The position numbers and the translations under genes are program-made. This document shows positions 1 to 9,907 of a DNA stretch of 64,000 nucleotides, piece by piece. Source of the stretch: Lithodes maja (taxonomy: Eukaryota; Arthropoda; Malacostraca; Decapoda; Lithodidae); contig JBAKBP010007929.1 of NCBI GenBank assembly GCA_037953745.1, positions 31,410 through 95,409 of the forward strand, in the 5' to 3' direction. Position 1 is the first letter of the stretch. The number at the start of each line of letters is the position of its first letter. Below the pieces are notes generated by a model, which was not told where the DNA came from, did no database searches, and worked only from the letters and a program-made list of their open reading frames with translations.

Positions 1-152
1 TGAAATGTGAATTTTTTTTTTATATAAGATGTGTTTTAGTGATAAACTCAGCGTTGTTTTAGTGCCATGCGGTCGCTGGGTGTGAGGGGTTTGGTGGGGT
101 TCTGTATATCAGATTTTAGCTCAGGGTTGAGCAAGTAAAATCTTGGGGGAGG
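1..152 (+). mobile_element. 3' end of the internal region of a gypsy-like element (family D)
   Basis: This stretch is non-coding and ends in a purine-rich tract (tcttggggga, 141-150, plus gg) directly before an LTR start TGTGACG. The same arrangement precedes the 3' LTR of the complete element at 33427-41231, so the tract is read as the polypurine tract that primes plus-strand synthesis. The body of this element lies upstream of the window. No open frame is credible here. Confidence 0.7.
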
Positions 153-595
153 TGTGACGCATGTCGAGTATGAGCATGCTGTACAGAACGCCCAGTCAGG
201 CCCCACTCTCGCTAGGATCGTCAGGGCAGGAACTTTGGCTGTAGTCTGTGTAGAGTTTCCTAACTTAGTTTATGTGAGCCGTTGTACTATAAGTATTATA
301 AATATGTATTTTGTTTTCATCTGAGTCAACGAGTTCTATTTTATATCATTAGTTATAAGTATTGTGTGTGGGACTTATATGTAATGATGAGAGGAGAGAG
401 AGAGAGATATTACGTAACGGGGACCAGTGAGTGCGCCACGCGGGCAGATAGGCCTAATTCCCTCCTCCCTCCTCCCTTCCTCCCTCTCAGCGCGTGGGAA
501 GTTCTTTGTCGATCCCAGATTGAGAGAGAATATGACGTCATGATTGCCAGTGGGCGGTCCTTAAGTAGTTTGAGATATGCCGCTAGAGGGCCGAG

Positions 596-603
596 TATAA
601 AAA
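596..603 (+). promoter_or_regulatory. TATA-like box in LTR D
   Basis: TATAAAAA lies about 440 bp into the LTR. In the two LTRs of element C a TATATATA sits at nearly the same depth (about 420 bp). This is consistent with a Pol II promoter that starts the element RNA inside the LTR. The start site itself is not visible. Confidence 0.45.
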
Positions 604-1147
604 GAGAGGTTCTTGCCACCATTCTTCAGAACTCATCAGGCAAAGCGACTTCTCATATCCCTTGCAACTATCCATATTCTTCCGACTGATGTGAACTTTC
701 TCTACTCTCTGAACAGCCTATCTTCTTCTCTTCTCGTCCCTGTTTAACCTCCATGACCCCTTTGGTGCAGATTTAGTCAGCCAAAGTATTATCGCTTGAG
801 TTCTCACGAGATAAGTGCCTGTTAGATAGCCTATTTTTGGAAGGGTTAACTAGAATAGGATTGATTGATGTTTGTTGCACTCGTATATGCATTTCCCTGT
901 GTGCGATTATTCATGTTCCTGTTTTCTGCTGGTTTAGGCAATGCTAGACTGGGATAGGGTTTCTGAGTTGTGATTTCCTATGAGTACTAGGTTGCGGTTG
1001 AACCAGTACAATTGCAACGGAGACGTGGAACGCCTAGGTGGTCTTTCTGACTGTGTACCGTGGGAGTTTAGCACTGTGTTGCGAGTGAGGGCTTTTGCCT
1101 GTGCCACCCAACACTGTGCTATCTCATTTGCTTGACTTTGAGAGGAT

Positions 1148-1194
1148 CGCCAGGAGAGAACCAGATACTAGTGATCTGGATCTCTCAAGAGAGC
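1148..1194 (+). other. Conserved LTR hairpin (copy in LTR D)
   Basis: CGCCAG is followed by a 6-bp lower stem GAGAGA/TCTCTC, an A-A mismatch, a 6-bp upper stem CCAGAT/ATCTGG, the 7-nt loop ACTAGTG, and then AAGAGAGC. The same architecture with different paired bases occurs in five other LTR families in this window (6763, 18094, 26275, 34386, 44136), always on the element's own strand. The loop here is itself a 6-nt palindrome (ACTAGT). It is inferred to be a structured RNA element of the retrotransposon transcript; its function is unknown. Confidence 0.7.
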
Positions 1195-2008
1195 ATCCCG
1201 TCAATTACCGTAATTTGGCCGCACAGTCTTAAGGACCTCGCTAGGCTACGAGCCGCTTGCTCAGCCATTGTCTCTTAACCTTAGATATCCCAGCTAGACT
1301 TTGCTCGACCAGCAGATACAGTATAGTATTGAAGCTTCTCCTTATGTATATTATTGTTTAAGCACTATTGATTTCATGTGTGGCACGCTTAGCTACTTCA
1401 GAGATTAGTGGCCCACGAGCACAATCTTAGTAGGCTATTGCTAGTGCATTGTCGGAGTACTTCTTCTTAATGTTTGCCATATCCTATTGCTTATTCTTAT
1501 AATTCTTCTTATGTCAATTTAAAGCCTTTAATTACCAGTGAGTTATTCATTAAATTGCTGTTCAAAATCCGATACTTACTTCTTATGAGTATTCGAGAAG
1601 CATCTAACTTATCAGAAGATTCCTTGCTTGATGCTCGAGGACTATTGTTTAACGTAACGTAATAGTGCCGATCCGAAGTAGAGGGTGGAGGACTTCTTAA
1701 GTTCTTAGTTCAAGGGTGGATTACTTCGGCTTCGGCCAACACTATTCTTTAGTGTTGTAGTACTTTCTTCTTTGTTTGATTGTTGACCAGACTAGATAAC
1801 TCCCGTCTTGCTATTAGTCTGTTGTGTGAAACGCTAGTACCGAGTTCTTGTATACCCCGTTATAGCAGATAGAACTCTGGAGGGTAGTGGCGTTTTTTGT
1901 TCGGCTGGCAGTACTCTGGGGTTGGGATCGTGTGTTTCCGTTGTGGCAGCGAGCCATACTCGAGTCCTGTGTAAGAGCCCTAGTGTACCCGAGTGCCCGG
2001 TCGTAACA

Positions 2009-2335
2009 GCCTTAAGTACTCCTTTTATATCATCTGATAGATGCTAACTAGCATATATAAACAAAATGTATTGCCATCTTACTGCCTTTTCCGATAAGTT
2101 TTACATTACACATTTTCTTTAACACAGCATAAATACTTATACAGTTAGATATGTTTTGAATTGTAATTTGTCTAAAAAGTTCACTGTTTATTATAGTATT
2201 GCCATCTACAACAAAAGCATATATAAATAAAATAACCTAAATTTATGTACATACAAAAGTGAACTAATGAAAACAAAAAATATGTATATATATATATATA
2301 TATATAAATACTGTATATACGGTATATATATAATA
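2009..2335. repeat. Penelope-like terminal fragment and (TA)n tract
   Basis: About 50 bases from 2036 (gctaactagcatatataaac and onward, through a ccatcttactgcc-like stretch) resemble the terminal repeat at 41400-41450. The sequence then drifts into AT-rich DNA with a TA tract at about 2283-2330. It is probably the left terminus of an old Penelope-like element, truncated by the LTR at 2008. No gene is seen. Confidence 0.45.
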
Positions 2336-2573
2336 TTAACCCTCTCCGACATATGACGCAATTTTGAGCCTATTGGGGATACTTTAAAGCCTTTGTTACC
2401 ATCATCAGGGGTATTTAGAACCCTTTAGTTTAGTTACTTCAACCTCTGCAGTTGTCTTTGAGTTAGCTGTGGGCAGAAAACTAATTTTGGAGAGGTAATT
2501 ATAAGAGTGAGAGAACTCTATTTCGTATTGCTAATCTGGCAACCTCTGCGTAATAAATGCGTGAAAGGGGTAA
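2336..2573. mobile_element. TTAA-flanked MITE, family 2 (older copy)
   Basis: It starts TTAACCCTCTCC and ends near aaaggggtaa. The whole 235-bp body matches the copy at 63064-63298, which has clean ends TTAACCCTCTCAC and GTGAGAGGGTTAA. A TTAA target and short inverted ends beginning CCCT are typical of non-autonomous piggyBac-type elements. The right TTAA has decayed to GTAA here. It has no coding capacity. Confidence 0.75.
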
Positions 2574-2918
2574 GCATACAATGACGTGCATAAAAAATGT
2601 ATATATTAGATTTTTTTTTAAATATATGAATATATACAGTAAATATCGGAACACAACATCGTACACAGGTCAACTAATAATAAAAACATGTGTAGGTTAC
2701 CTGAGAGGTTTACCTTACTTCACTTATTGGCCTCACCAAAAGGTCAGAGGTCAACAACAGATGTACTAATTTACTGGAAATATGTTTCTTGATCATTTTA
2801 CTTTATCATTTTGATAAACTAAATTAACTATTGAATTACAGAGATACGTATGAACCTCTTGTGAAGGACCCTATTGAAAATACCAATAAAAACTTTAATG
2901 CGAAAATAAAAATGTTGC
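2574..2918. other. AT-rich intervening sequence, no gene
   Basis: AT-rich DNA between two MITEs. I see no credible frame, repeat or motif beyond homopolymer and TA runs. Confidence 0.5.
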
Positions 2919-3386
2919 TTAACTCATAAACTGCGAACCTATGGTAGTTCAAACCCTCTTGCCAAGCAAAGGCATTTGGTTCTATTCTGACTAAAATCAT
3001 CATATGTACCATATATATAATTATTACTTATCCATATGCGCCTATTTTGTTTTTAATATGAACATAATTATGAACATTTAAGAGCAATAAAAGAAGTGGG
3101 AATAGCATTTGTGGGGTGAAAAAGACGTATTATTGCCGCAAGGTCGTATCATGAAGTGAGAGCTGGGGGGACGTATATCCACCCTCTCTGAGCTGTAGAG
3201 CGGCACTGACAATTCTAGAATGTTAATTCTAGAATGGAAGAGAATCATCTCACCTAATCACAAATTGCTTTGATTTGAGTGCCACTGGGGTGTTTTCTAA
3301 TTTTTTTTTATGCTCTGGATCTATTGAGGACGATCGCAGTGCACCAGAAAAACCTCTATTGAGGACGGTCGCCATTTTTGGGTTAA
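2919..3386. mobile_element. TTAA-flanked MITE, family 1 (degraded copy)
   Basis: It is bounded by TTAA at 2919-2922 and at 3383-3386. The internal block acttatccatatgcgcctat and the following agcaataaaa-agtgg-aatagc match the MITEs at 5143, 19468 and 43328. The right end carries a tandem doublet (ctattgaggacg..cg) that parallels the duplicated right ends of the other copies. It is strongly diverged, so this is an old insertion. Confidence 0.65.
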
Positions 3387-4598
3387 GGATAAACCTGAAT
3401 TACTTAAAAGTTTCAAAATAATAAATCCCACTTTACCGTATAATATGTATTCCTTCTCAAAACGCATAAACCTGATAAACCTCTTCACCCAATCATCAGG
3501 TCAGTAGGGTCTGCCACTTATAAATTATCAAAATGGCTAAGTAAGTTGTTATCTCCGTTAGTTGGCACGATATCCAATTCTCATGTAAAGAACTCCAGTG
3601 ATTTATAAGTAAAATTAGAAGCAACGATTAACCTTGTAAATTAATAAGTTTTGATGTAAATTTCTTATTCACAAAAGTGCCAGTTCATGATTTATTAAGA
3701 TTTTTGAAAGATGATTTAGTGAATTAGAATGTAAAACTTACAAACTGAACAAACCAAACTTGGACAAAGACAATATAAAGGCAAAATAACTGATCAAAAT
3801 CGCTGTGGAAACAACGCTTACTAAAATAAAATTTATGAAATAAAAGAACACAATCCACCACATAAGGTGTACATCATTATATAAGCAAATTAATCTGTTT
3901 CCCAAGCAAGCTAATCACACACATAACAACGCACTATCATCACGCGACGTTCAAGGAATTAGTCAATTTAGGAAGTCCAGGACGTTCTGGTAAATTTTAC
4001 TAAACTCTGCATGAATAAAGAAACTACAATTAGTGTCAAAATGTTCTATTAAAATCAAATGTGCAGCCTGACAAGACATTAACAATAGTACAAAATACAA
4101 ATAGCACTCACTAACGATAGTGCTATCGGGTAGGTACCTGTAAGCATAGCATGCCTCAAGTGACCCCTATCAATTACTACCCTACAAATAAACTACTTTA
4201 TCGTACAAATAAACTAAGGAAATCGCAAAAGCAAGCAATTAATACTATCGACAATGCATAAATATAATATAGTAAAGAAAAAACATTGGAAAATATGAAG
4301 AAGCAACAACAGATATAATCAAAGAGTACTCTTTTAACCCACTGAGCACCAGCTAATTAATAATAAAAGTACGCTGTGAGACCAGCCGATTTGGTCAATT
4401 TTTTGTATTTTCTTAAATAGCTGAAATTTGTGAGAAATGAAAAATAGCACACAAAAACCACTCGCAATTAAATGAATTCATTTTAAAAATCAATACTAAT
4501 AATAGAAAAAGATAAACAATTAATACAGACAGACAAAAAGTAAGCAGAGGTTATACAAGAAACTTCAAGTAAAAAATGCTTGATTCAAATTATTGATG
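3387..4598. other. AT-rich region without recognisable gene
   Basis: About 1.2 kb of AT-rich DNA. It may be the decayed 3' part of the minus-strand Penelope-like element whose RT starts at 4599. A sequence near 4334 (ttaacccactgagcaccagc) looks like the terminus of a further TTAA element, but I could not find its partner end. Nothing else is supported. Confidence 0.4.
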
Positions 4599-5142
4599 TC
4601 AAATTTTAGAATGGTCACAACAATTTACCTTAAAATTATTAAATTTATGTAACAATTTACTTGCCTCAAAACCTCTCTCTACTAAGAGTCTGTATAGTAA
4701 CCTAGCTCTAGCCCAAAAGTCATCTACTTTAGTGCACATTTTACAAAATCTTATTAACTGGGAATAATAACAATCATAAGTCATTGTACTATCGATATTA
4801 CTACTAGGGAAAGGAAAGTTTATTACGTTAAAATTAAAATCATCAACTTTGTGATATACTTTAAGTATGCACTGTTCATTAACAATATGTATATTTATAT
4901 CAAGAACATTTTCAACTTTATCATTTACGTTACCTTGTGTGAGGGGGATGGAATTAGGACATATAAGTGTAGCAACTTGATTAAATTTTAAGATATTGCA
5001 AACGAGAATATCATCAATATATCTACTATTATTACTTAACAATTTAGCAAGTGATAATTTTTCTGGAATGTATTTTTCTTGCTACTGTCAACTAAGTCTT
5101 TTATAAATTTAAATTCTAAAGCAAGCAAGACTAAATCTGCAA
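4599..5142 (-). pseudogene. Penelope-like reverse transcriptase, C-terminal half
   Basis: The minus-strand frame 5042-4599 contains the RT active-site motif RYIDDILV followed by a palm/thumb-like region and a basic C-terminus. Upstream sequence to 5142 still reads ADLVLLALEFKFIKD, which continues the GIPMGGNASP motif found at about 5770 on the other side of the MITE. YIDD together with GIPMG..SP..AD is characteristic of Penelope-like and related RTs rather than LINE or LTR RTs. No GIY-YIG endonuclease is seen downstream, so the element is truncated, or belongs to an endonuclease-lacking lineage, or the region has decayed. It is a fragment and not functional. Confidence 0.65.
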
Positions 5143-5768
5143 TTATCCTCTCCGCTGCGTAGGTGGGGTATTGGCCACCCATCCCTGTGCGGAGGTATTT
5201 AGGCTGTTTTCTTCACTCAAATCGTCATCGTACCATAAATATCATTAATACTTATCCATATGCGCCTATTTTACGTTGATTATAAAGGTATTAACCTGTT
5301 AGAGCAATAAAACAAGTGGAAACAGCGTTTGGATGATCAAAATCGGCGATAGAGGCCGGGAGTTACATAACATATGGCTGAGGCAGCCTGTCAGCCAGCC
5401 AGCCTTCACGCCGGCTGGAGCGAGACTGTCGTGCAGTTCCCTCTCTTTCTCTCTCTCACTCGCTATATAGCACATACAAGCACAGCTTGCTTATGAATTG
5501 CTATTGATAGCATGAAATATATCGACGAAATAGGGGAATAAGAGAGAGAATAGGTGATAATTGAAGGGGGGGGGGGAGGAAGGATGGAAGGAGGGGATGT
5601 GGAGGAGTGATATTTGACATGGCCAAGGGGCAATAACAAAATAAAAATAAAAACAAAAATGATACTGGGCTGATTTAAATGTTTTTTTTTCTAGGCCTTG
5701 GATTATATGAAGAGATCCGCAGCGCACCGGTAAACCTCTTATGAGGAGATCCGCACTTGCCGGGATAA
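5143..5768. mobile_element. MITE family 1 inserted in the Penelope-like RT
   Basis: Its body matches the MITEs at 19468-20080 and 43328-43962: acttatccatatgcgcctat, gattataaaggtattaacct, then gtggaaacagcgtttggatg. The right end has the duplicated ..gagatccgca.. module. The ends are now TTAT and ATAA rather than TTAA. It splits the Penelope-like RT exactly between the GIPMGGNASP motif and the ADL segment, so it inserted after that element. Confidence 0.75.
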
Positions 5769-5992
5769 AGGGCTAGCATTTCCACCCATAGGAATTCCTA
5801 ATATTTGTTTGAAAATGTAGGGACCGAATCTAACATAAGTAATGAAAAGGAGGAATTTAAGGGCATCTTTAAGTTTGGTTCTATCAAAATATACTGAACT
5901 AGTGGGAGTAGAGCTAAGTGATACATTATTAAAATATGAATACACATTTAAGAAATAATTACCATTCTTAACGAATCTGTCAAAGTGCAAAT
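5769..5992 (-). pseudogene. Penelope-like reverse transcriptase, palm segment
   Basis: The minus-strand frame (about 5990-5739, running into the MITE) contains FGPYIFKQILGIPMGGNASP, an RT motif preceding the catalytic YIDD found at about 5000. It is cut on the right by gypsy element A at 5993 and on the left by the MITE at 5768. With 4599-5142 and 14670-15540 it makes up one dismembered Penelope-like ORF on the minus strand. Confidence 0.65.
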
Positions 5993-7698
5993 TGTTACGA
6001 TCCAGGTTCTCAAAGACACAAGGCTCTTCAACATTGGACTAGATAATGGCAAAAAGCAACAACAGTAACACTAGATCCAACCCCTGCCTTAAACACTGGA
6101 AAACAAAACACCATTACCGCCCTGAGTCGTGCCTGGACAACGAGGTATCCTATGACTCGGTAACTGGTGCACACACACTAGGCTGACGCTCAATGAAACA
6201 GCCTATTCTCAAACAGTAAAAGATTACTCGATTATGTTACACAAAGAAAAGATAGTTAACGTGATTAATTAACGTTACGGTAGATACTCAAATAACTGGC
6301 ACTCCTGTATTAAAGAAAGTGCAATGCTAGTCCTGCGACATCAACTGGAAACTTCTGAAATAAGTCTGATGCTGGGAAGATGTTCGTAAAGAATCTTGAA
6401 CAATTATAATGCAGAATACGGGTCACAATAAATGCTAGGACATATAGTAATAATAGGCAGGCGAATAATAAAGACTGCGCAAAGGTAGTAATGCTCGACA
6501 ACTAAAGAAATGCTTTGTGACACAACGCAACAGCCTACTCGGGTTGTGCAACTCAACAACAACCTCGGCTCAAAAGTGCAGTGAATAATAATGCTGCATA
6601 CATATAATAATGGGGCTTATCTCTAACCAGTGTCTGCTCAGTTAATAAAGTCTAGCTGGGGTATCAAGGCAGGGCAACAATGGGCGAGCATGCGGCTCGT
6701 AGCCTAACGTTGTCCAAGGGTAGTATAATGAAGATTACGTTATATGATGGGGATGCTCTCTTGATAAATCTAGGTCTCTAGTACCTAGCTCTATCCTGGC
6801 GATCCCTCAGAAGTCAACACAAAGAGGCAGCACTATGTTGTGAGGGATAGGCTATGGCCCTCTCACACCACAGCGCTGTGCTCGCAAAGTAAACCAACCC
6901 GAAGACAACTTAGGCTCCCACAGTACCTGTCGATGTCGTGCAGAGCTTAGCTAACACTACACACATCGGAGACAACGACACAGTAACCTTACCCTTAGTC
7001 TAGCTTTAGATAACCAAGCAGAATCACTCAACACCTTGCAAGGGAGACATATACCGGTCTACAACCTTCCCGAGAGAGGACACATACGGAAAAGTCCGTT
7101 TCTCTAAACCTCAATAAAGCATAATACCTCCTTAACCTAATACATGGAAATATCTGAGAGCTTCGCGTACAATACGACTGGTCGACGGTGAACGTCTATG
7201 CTGAAACCAGAAGGGATGTTGAGTTTAATAAAGATTAGAGAATGAGAAAGGAGAAGTCGAGAGAGAGAGATAGTATGCAAAGTTGCGAGTATGGGGGACA
7301 GAATTGCAAAGGATGTAGGTGATACGTGTGTCAGGCAAGCTCTGAGCTGGTAAAAAACACGAGGCAGCGACGGGAAGGGACTAGTTGACCACCCGGCCGC
7401 CAACGCTGTCACCGCCCAAGCGAGCCGTGTCATAGCTCACCACACTGCTGGATGTACTCCTTCACACTCTCTCGCTCGCCTCCCACACAAGCAACATTTA
7501 TATTATAGCGAATATAAAATATAAGGGGTGGCTACAGACCAAAACAAAGACCACTTCTAGACTGTCTGTGGCAACACGACACTAATGAAATAAAGCAGAT
7601 CATTCTAGAACAACTGTAGCCTATCCCCCAATCCTGGCGAGCGCTAGCGAGCTGCAATGCCCCACGCAACCATTCTGCTAACGCCGGGAGGCGTCACA
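5993..7698 (-). repeat. 3' LTR of element A (1706 bp)
   Basis: On the plus strand it reads TGTTACGATCC ... GGCGTCACA. It is the same length as the right LTR, with about a dozen substitutions by eye (for example around 7200-7400). The conserved LTR hairpin lies at 6763-6801. Confidence 0.9.
6763..6801 (-). other. Conserved LTR hairpin (3' LTR of A)
   Basis: Read on the minus strand it is CGCCAG, lower stem GATAGA/TTTATC (one G-U pair), G-A mismatch, upper stem CTAGGT/ACCTAG, loop ACTAGAG, then AAGAGAGC. Nearly every paired position differs from family D, yet pairing is kept. Confidence 0.7.
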
Positions 7699-8116
7699 CT
7701 CCCCCGAAGATATGGGACACTCAACCATGAGCCCATATCTGAACAAGCAGAATGTCGCTAAAATCTGCCACTCCTAACCACTCTGCCACTCATGGAATAC
7801 AAGCTCAGTCTCCTCAAAAAAAATACAAAATTTTTATGTAAAAAAAATCTTATCACCTTTCCCAAATATAATACATTAATTCATAACATTGTGCTCCCAG
7901 AGCGAGCTTTAAGAAGCACAGCCTACTGAGGGAAAATCATCTGCACTCAGTACTCAACTACAATATTATGTTAAAATTAATTATTAAAAAGAAAGAGTTT
8001 TTATTTAATTTTTCATATTTTATTTCAATGTTGTTTTTTTGGCGGCTACTATAGATGTAGCCTAATTTTCTTCTAATCAAAGCCAACAACTCCTGCCCTG
8101 CGACCCTACGCTGATG
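7699..8116 (-). other. 3' non-coding region and polypurine tract of element A
   Basis: The plus-strand sequence ctcccccgaaga (7699-7710) is the complement of a polypurine tract next to the LTR. The rest is AT-rich and non-coding. At about 8040-8130 it matches the region following the pol stop codon in element C (about 38970-39080). This shows that the RNase H segment was removed by a deletion ending near 8130. Confidence 0.7.
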
Positions 8117-9907
8117 CTACACACGCGAGCCAACAAGCACCAGCGCAAAAATACACCGCGAGCCAAGACAGGAGGCTCTTATAAAGCGGCGGTAATACCC
8201 AATCATGCCCAAAAATCTAATGATCTGCCGCTTGGTGGTCGGCCTGGGGAACAAGTCGATAGCCTGTATCTTCTGTTGGGGAGGGCTCACCTGCCCTAAC
8301 CCAACCACAAACCCCAGATACTGCACCGTGGCTTGCACAAAGTCACACTTGCCCAGATTAACCACCAAGCCTGCTTTACTAAGTTGACTAAATAAGGCTT
8401 CTATGTGCTCACAGTGACTTTGGAAATCGTTGTCATAAATGATCACGTCATCAAGGTAGACAGTACAGTTTGGGATGTCTGCTACGATGTCGTTCATTAA
8501 GCTCTGGAAAGTGGCCAGTGCATTTTTCAGACCATATGGCATCACGTTGCAACGGTAAGTACTGCCATCCACCACAAACCCGCACACCTCTTTAGCACGC
8601 TCAGACAGTGGTACTTGCCAGTAGCCTTTGACGAGGTCTACCTTGGTCAAGTACCTTGCTTTCCCGATCTTATCCACACTGTCATCCACCCAGAGAAGAG
8701 GATATGCATTGGTGGGGGTCAACCCGTTCAACCGCCTAAAGTCAATGCAGAACCGAACTTTTCCATCAGGTTTGGGCTGCAGAGTGACAGGAGAAGTCCA
8801 CCGTACTGCCCCCTTCTCGATCAAGCCTCTTGCCAGCATATACTCCAGCTCATCCCTAAGCGCTGGGAGTTTAATGGGTGGCACCCGATAAGGTATCGAC
8901 TTGAAGGGGGGGTGCTCTCCTACGTCGACATCATGCACCGCTTGAGTAGTGAGGCCTGGGTGCTCGGCAAATACAGTGGGGTATGAATCGAACAGGCGCT
9001 GCACTGCCACCTGCTGTTCCTCCGGCAGGTGCGCCAGAGCATCGTGCGCACATTGGCTCGAATTCCCCGCCCACTGATCAGCCGAGACATGACAATCCCA
9101 GTTATCATCCACCTGATCATTGCTGCCCCCCTCTCCTTCTCCACCATGACCGCGGCAGGTCAACACAGGGACAGCTAGTGACTCAGGTGGGCGCCTCACA
9201 TACTCCTTCAACAAATTAATGTGGCATAGTTGGTTACGCTTCTTCCGGTCTGGAGTGGCAACTAGGTAATCTAGATCGGAGATCTTTGACACCACCCGAT
9301 AAGGCCCAGCGTACTTGGCAGCCAGAGGATGACCTGACAAAGGCAACAGGACCAACACCTCTTGACCTACCTGAAACTCCCGGAGTTTCGCCTTAGTATC
9401 GTACCTGTCCTTCATACGGGCCTGCGAACTCACCAAATTACGCCCGGCCAGCTCCAGACTTCTAAGCATTCTCTCCCTGCTCTCGAGGACGTATCTCAAC
9501 ATAGAACATGGCTTAGCGGTACCCTCCCAAATCTCCTTCACCATGTGGAGAGGGCTCCTCACCTGATGCCCGAAAACAAGCTCATTCGGACTGAAACCGA
9601 GACTCTCTCCAGGTACTTCTCTTGCAGCGAACAAAACATACGGCAGACCAAGGTCCCAATCCTTTCCGTTCTCTGCGCAGTAACATCGAAGCATGCTTTT
9701 CAGCGTGGCATGCCACCTCTCCAACACCCCTTGACTCTCCGGGTGATATGCAGAAGAGATGACGGTGCTGATGCCATGCTGAATCATAGTTTGTTTGAAC
9801 AGATTAGAATGTAAAATTAGAACCTTGGTCCGATTGCACCTCTTGCGGGTAACCATACCGCGAGCAATACAAGAGCAGATTCCGGACAACAGTTTTCGCC
9901 GTGCCAT
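8117..9907 (-). pseudogene. pol: Element A pol: integrase C-terminal half fused to Ty3/gypsy reverse transcriptase
   Basis: One 596-codon frame. Residues about 45-75 hold the third integrase catalytic residue (E in SQGVLERWH). The GPY motif (GPYRVV) is at about 200, with a linker to about 315. Then comes a gypsy-type RT: first catalytic Asp in KVDLVKGYWQVPL (about 415), MPYGLKNALATFQ, and YLDDVIIY (about 480). Integrase upstream of RT in one frame is direct evidence for the copia-like order. After GYYRRFI the frame runs into non-coding 3' sequence, so RNase H (present in element C) is deleted. The true frame continues from 9804-12749 but is offset by one extra base near 9809, within a short overlap. 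The first 30 or so residues of this frame are therefore out-of-phase read-through, and the ATG at 9907 is not a natural start. Confidence 0.88.

Larger units (their letters stand above)
153..2008 (+). mobile_element. LTR of family D gypsy-like element (3' LTR), 1856 bp
   Basis: It begins TGTGACG after a polypurine tract and ends CGTAACA, the same termini as the other long LTRs in this window (TGT...ACA type). It shares with them the block CGCCAG-hairpin-AAGAGAGC at 1148-1194 and the end motif TAGT..CC..AAGAGCCC..CGTAACA. A TATA-like box lies at 596-603. The sequence to its right (about 2036-2090) resembles the terminal repeat of the Penelope-like element at 41263, which suggests the LTR element jumped into a Penelope terminus. 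Short frames inside the LTR are not genes. Confidence 0.8.

Noticed and set aside
282..689. 135-codon frame in LTR D
   Set aside because: It lies wholly within an LTR, has no homology I recognise, and the same position in other LTRs is not open.
4334..4400. Possible further TTAA MITE end (ttaacccactgagcaccagc)
   Set aside because: No partner terminus found within 2 kb.
8615..8986. Plus-strand frames opposite the RT of element A (also 9362-9814, 11506-11856)
   Set aside because: They are shadows of the minus-strand pol and gag frames.
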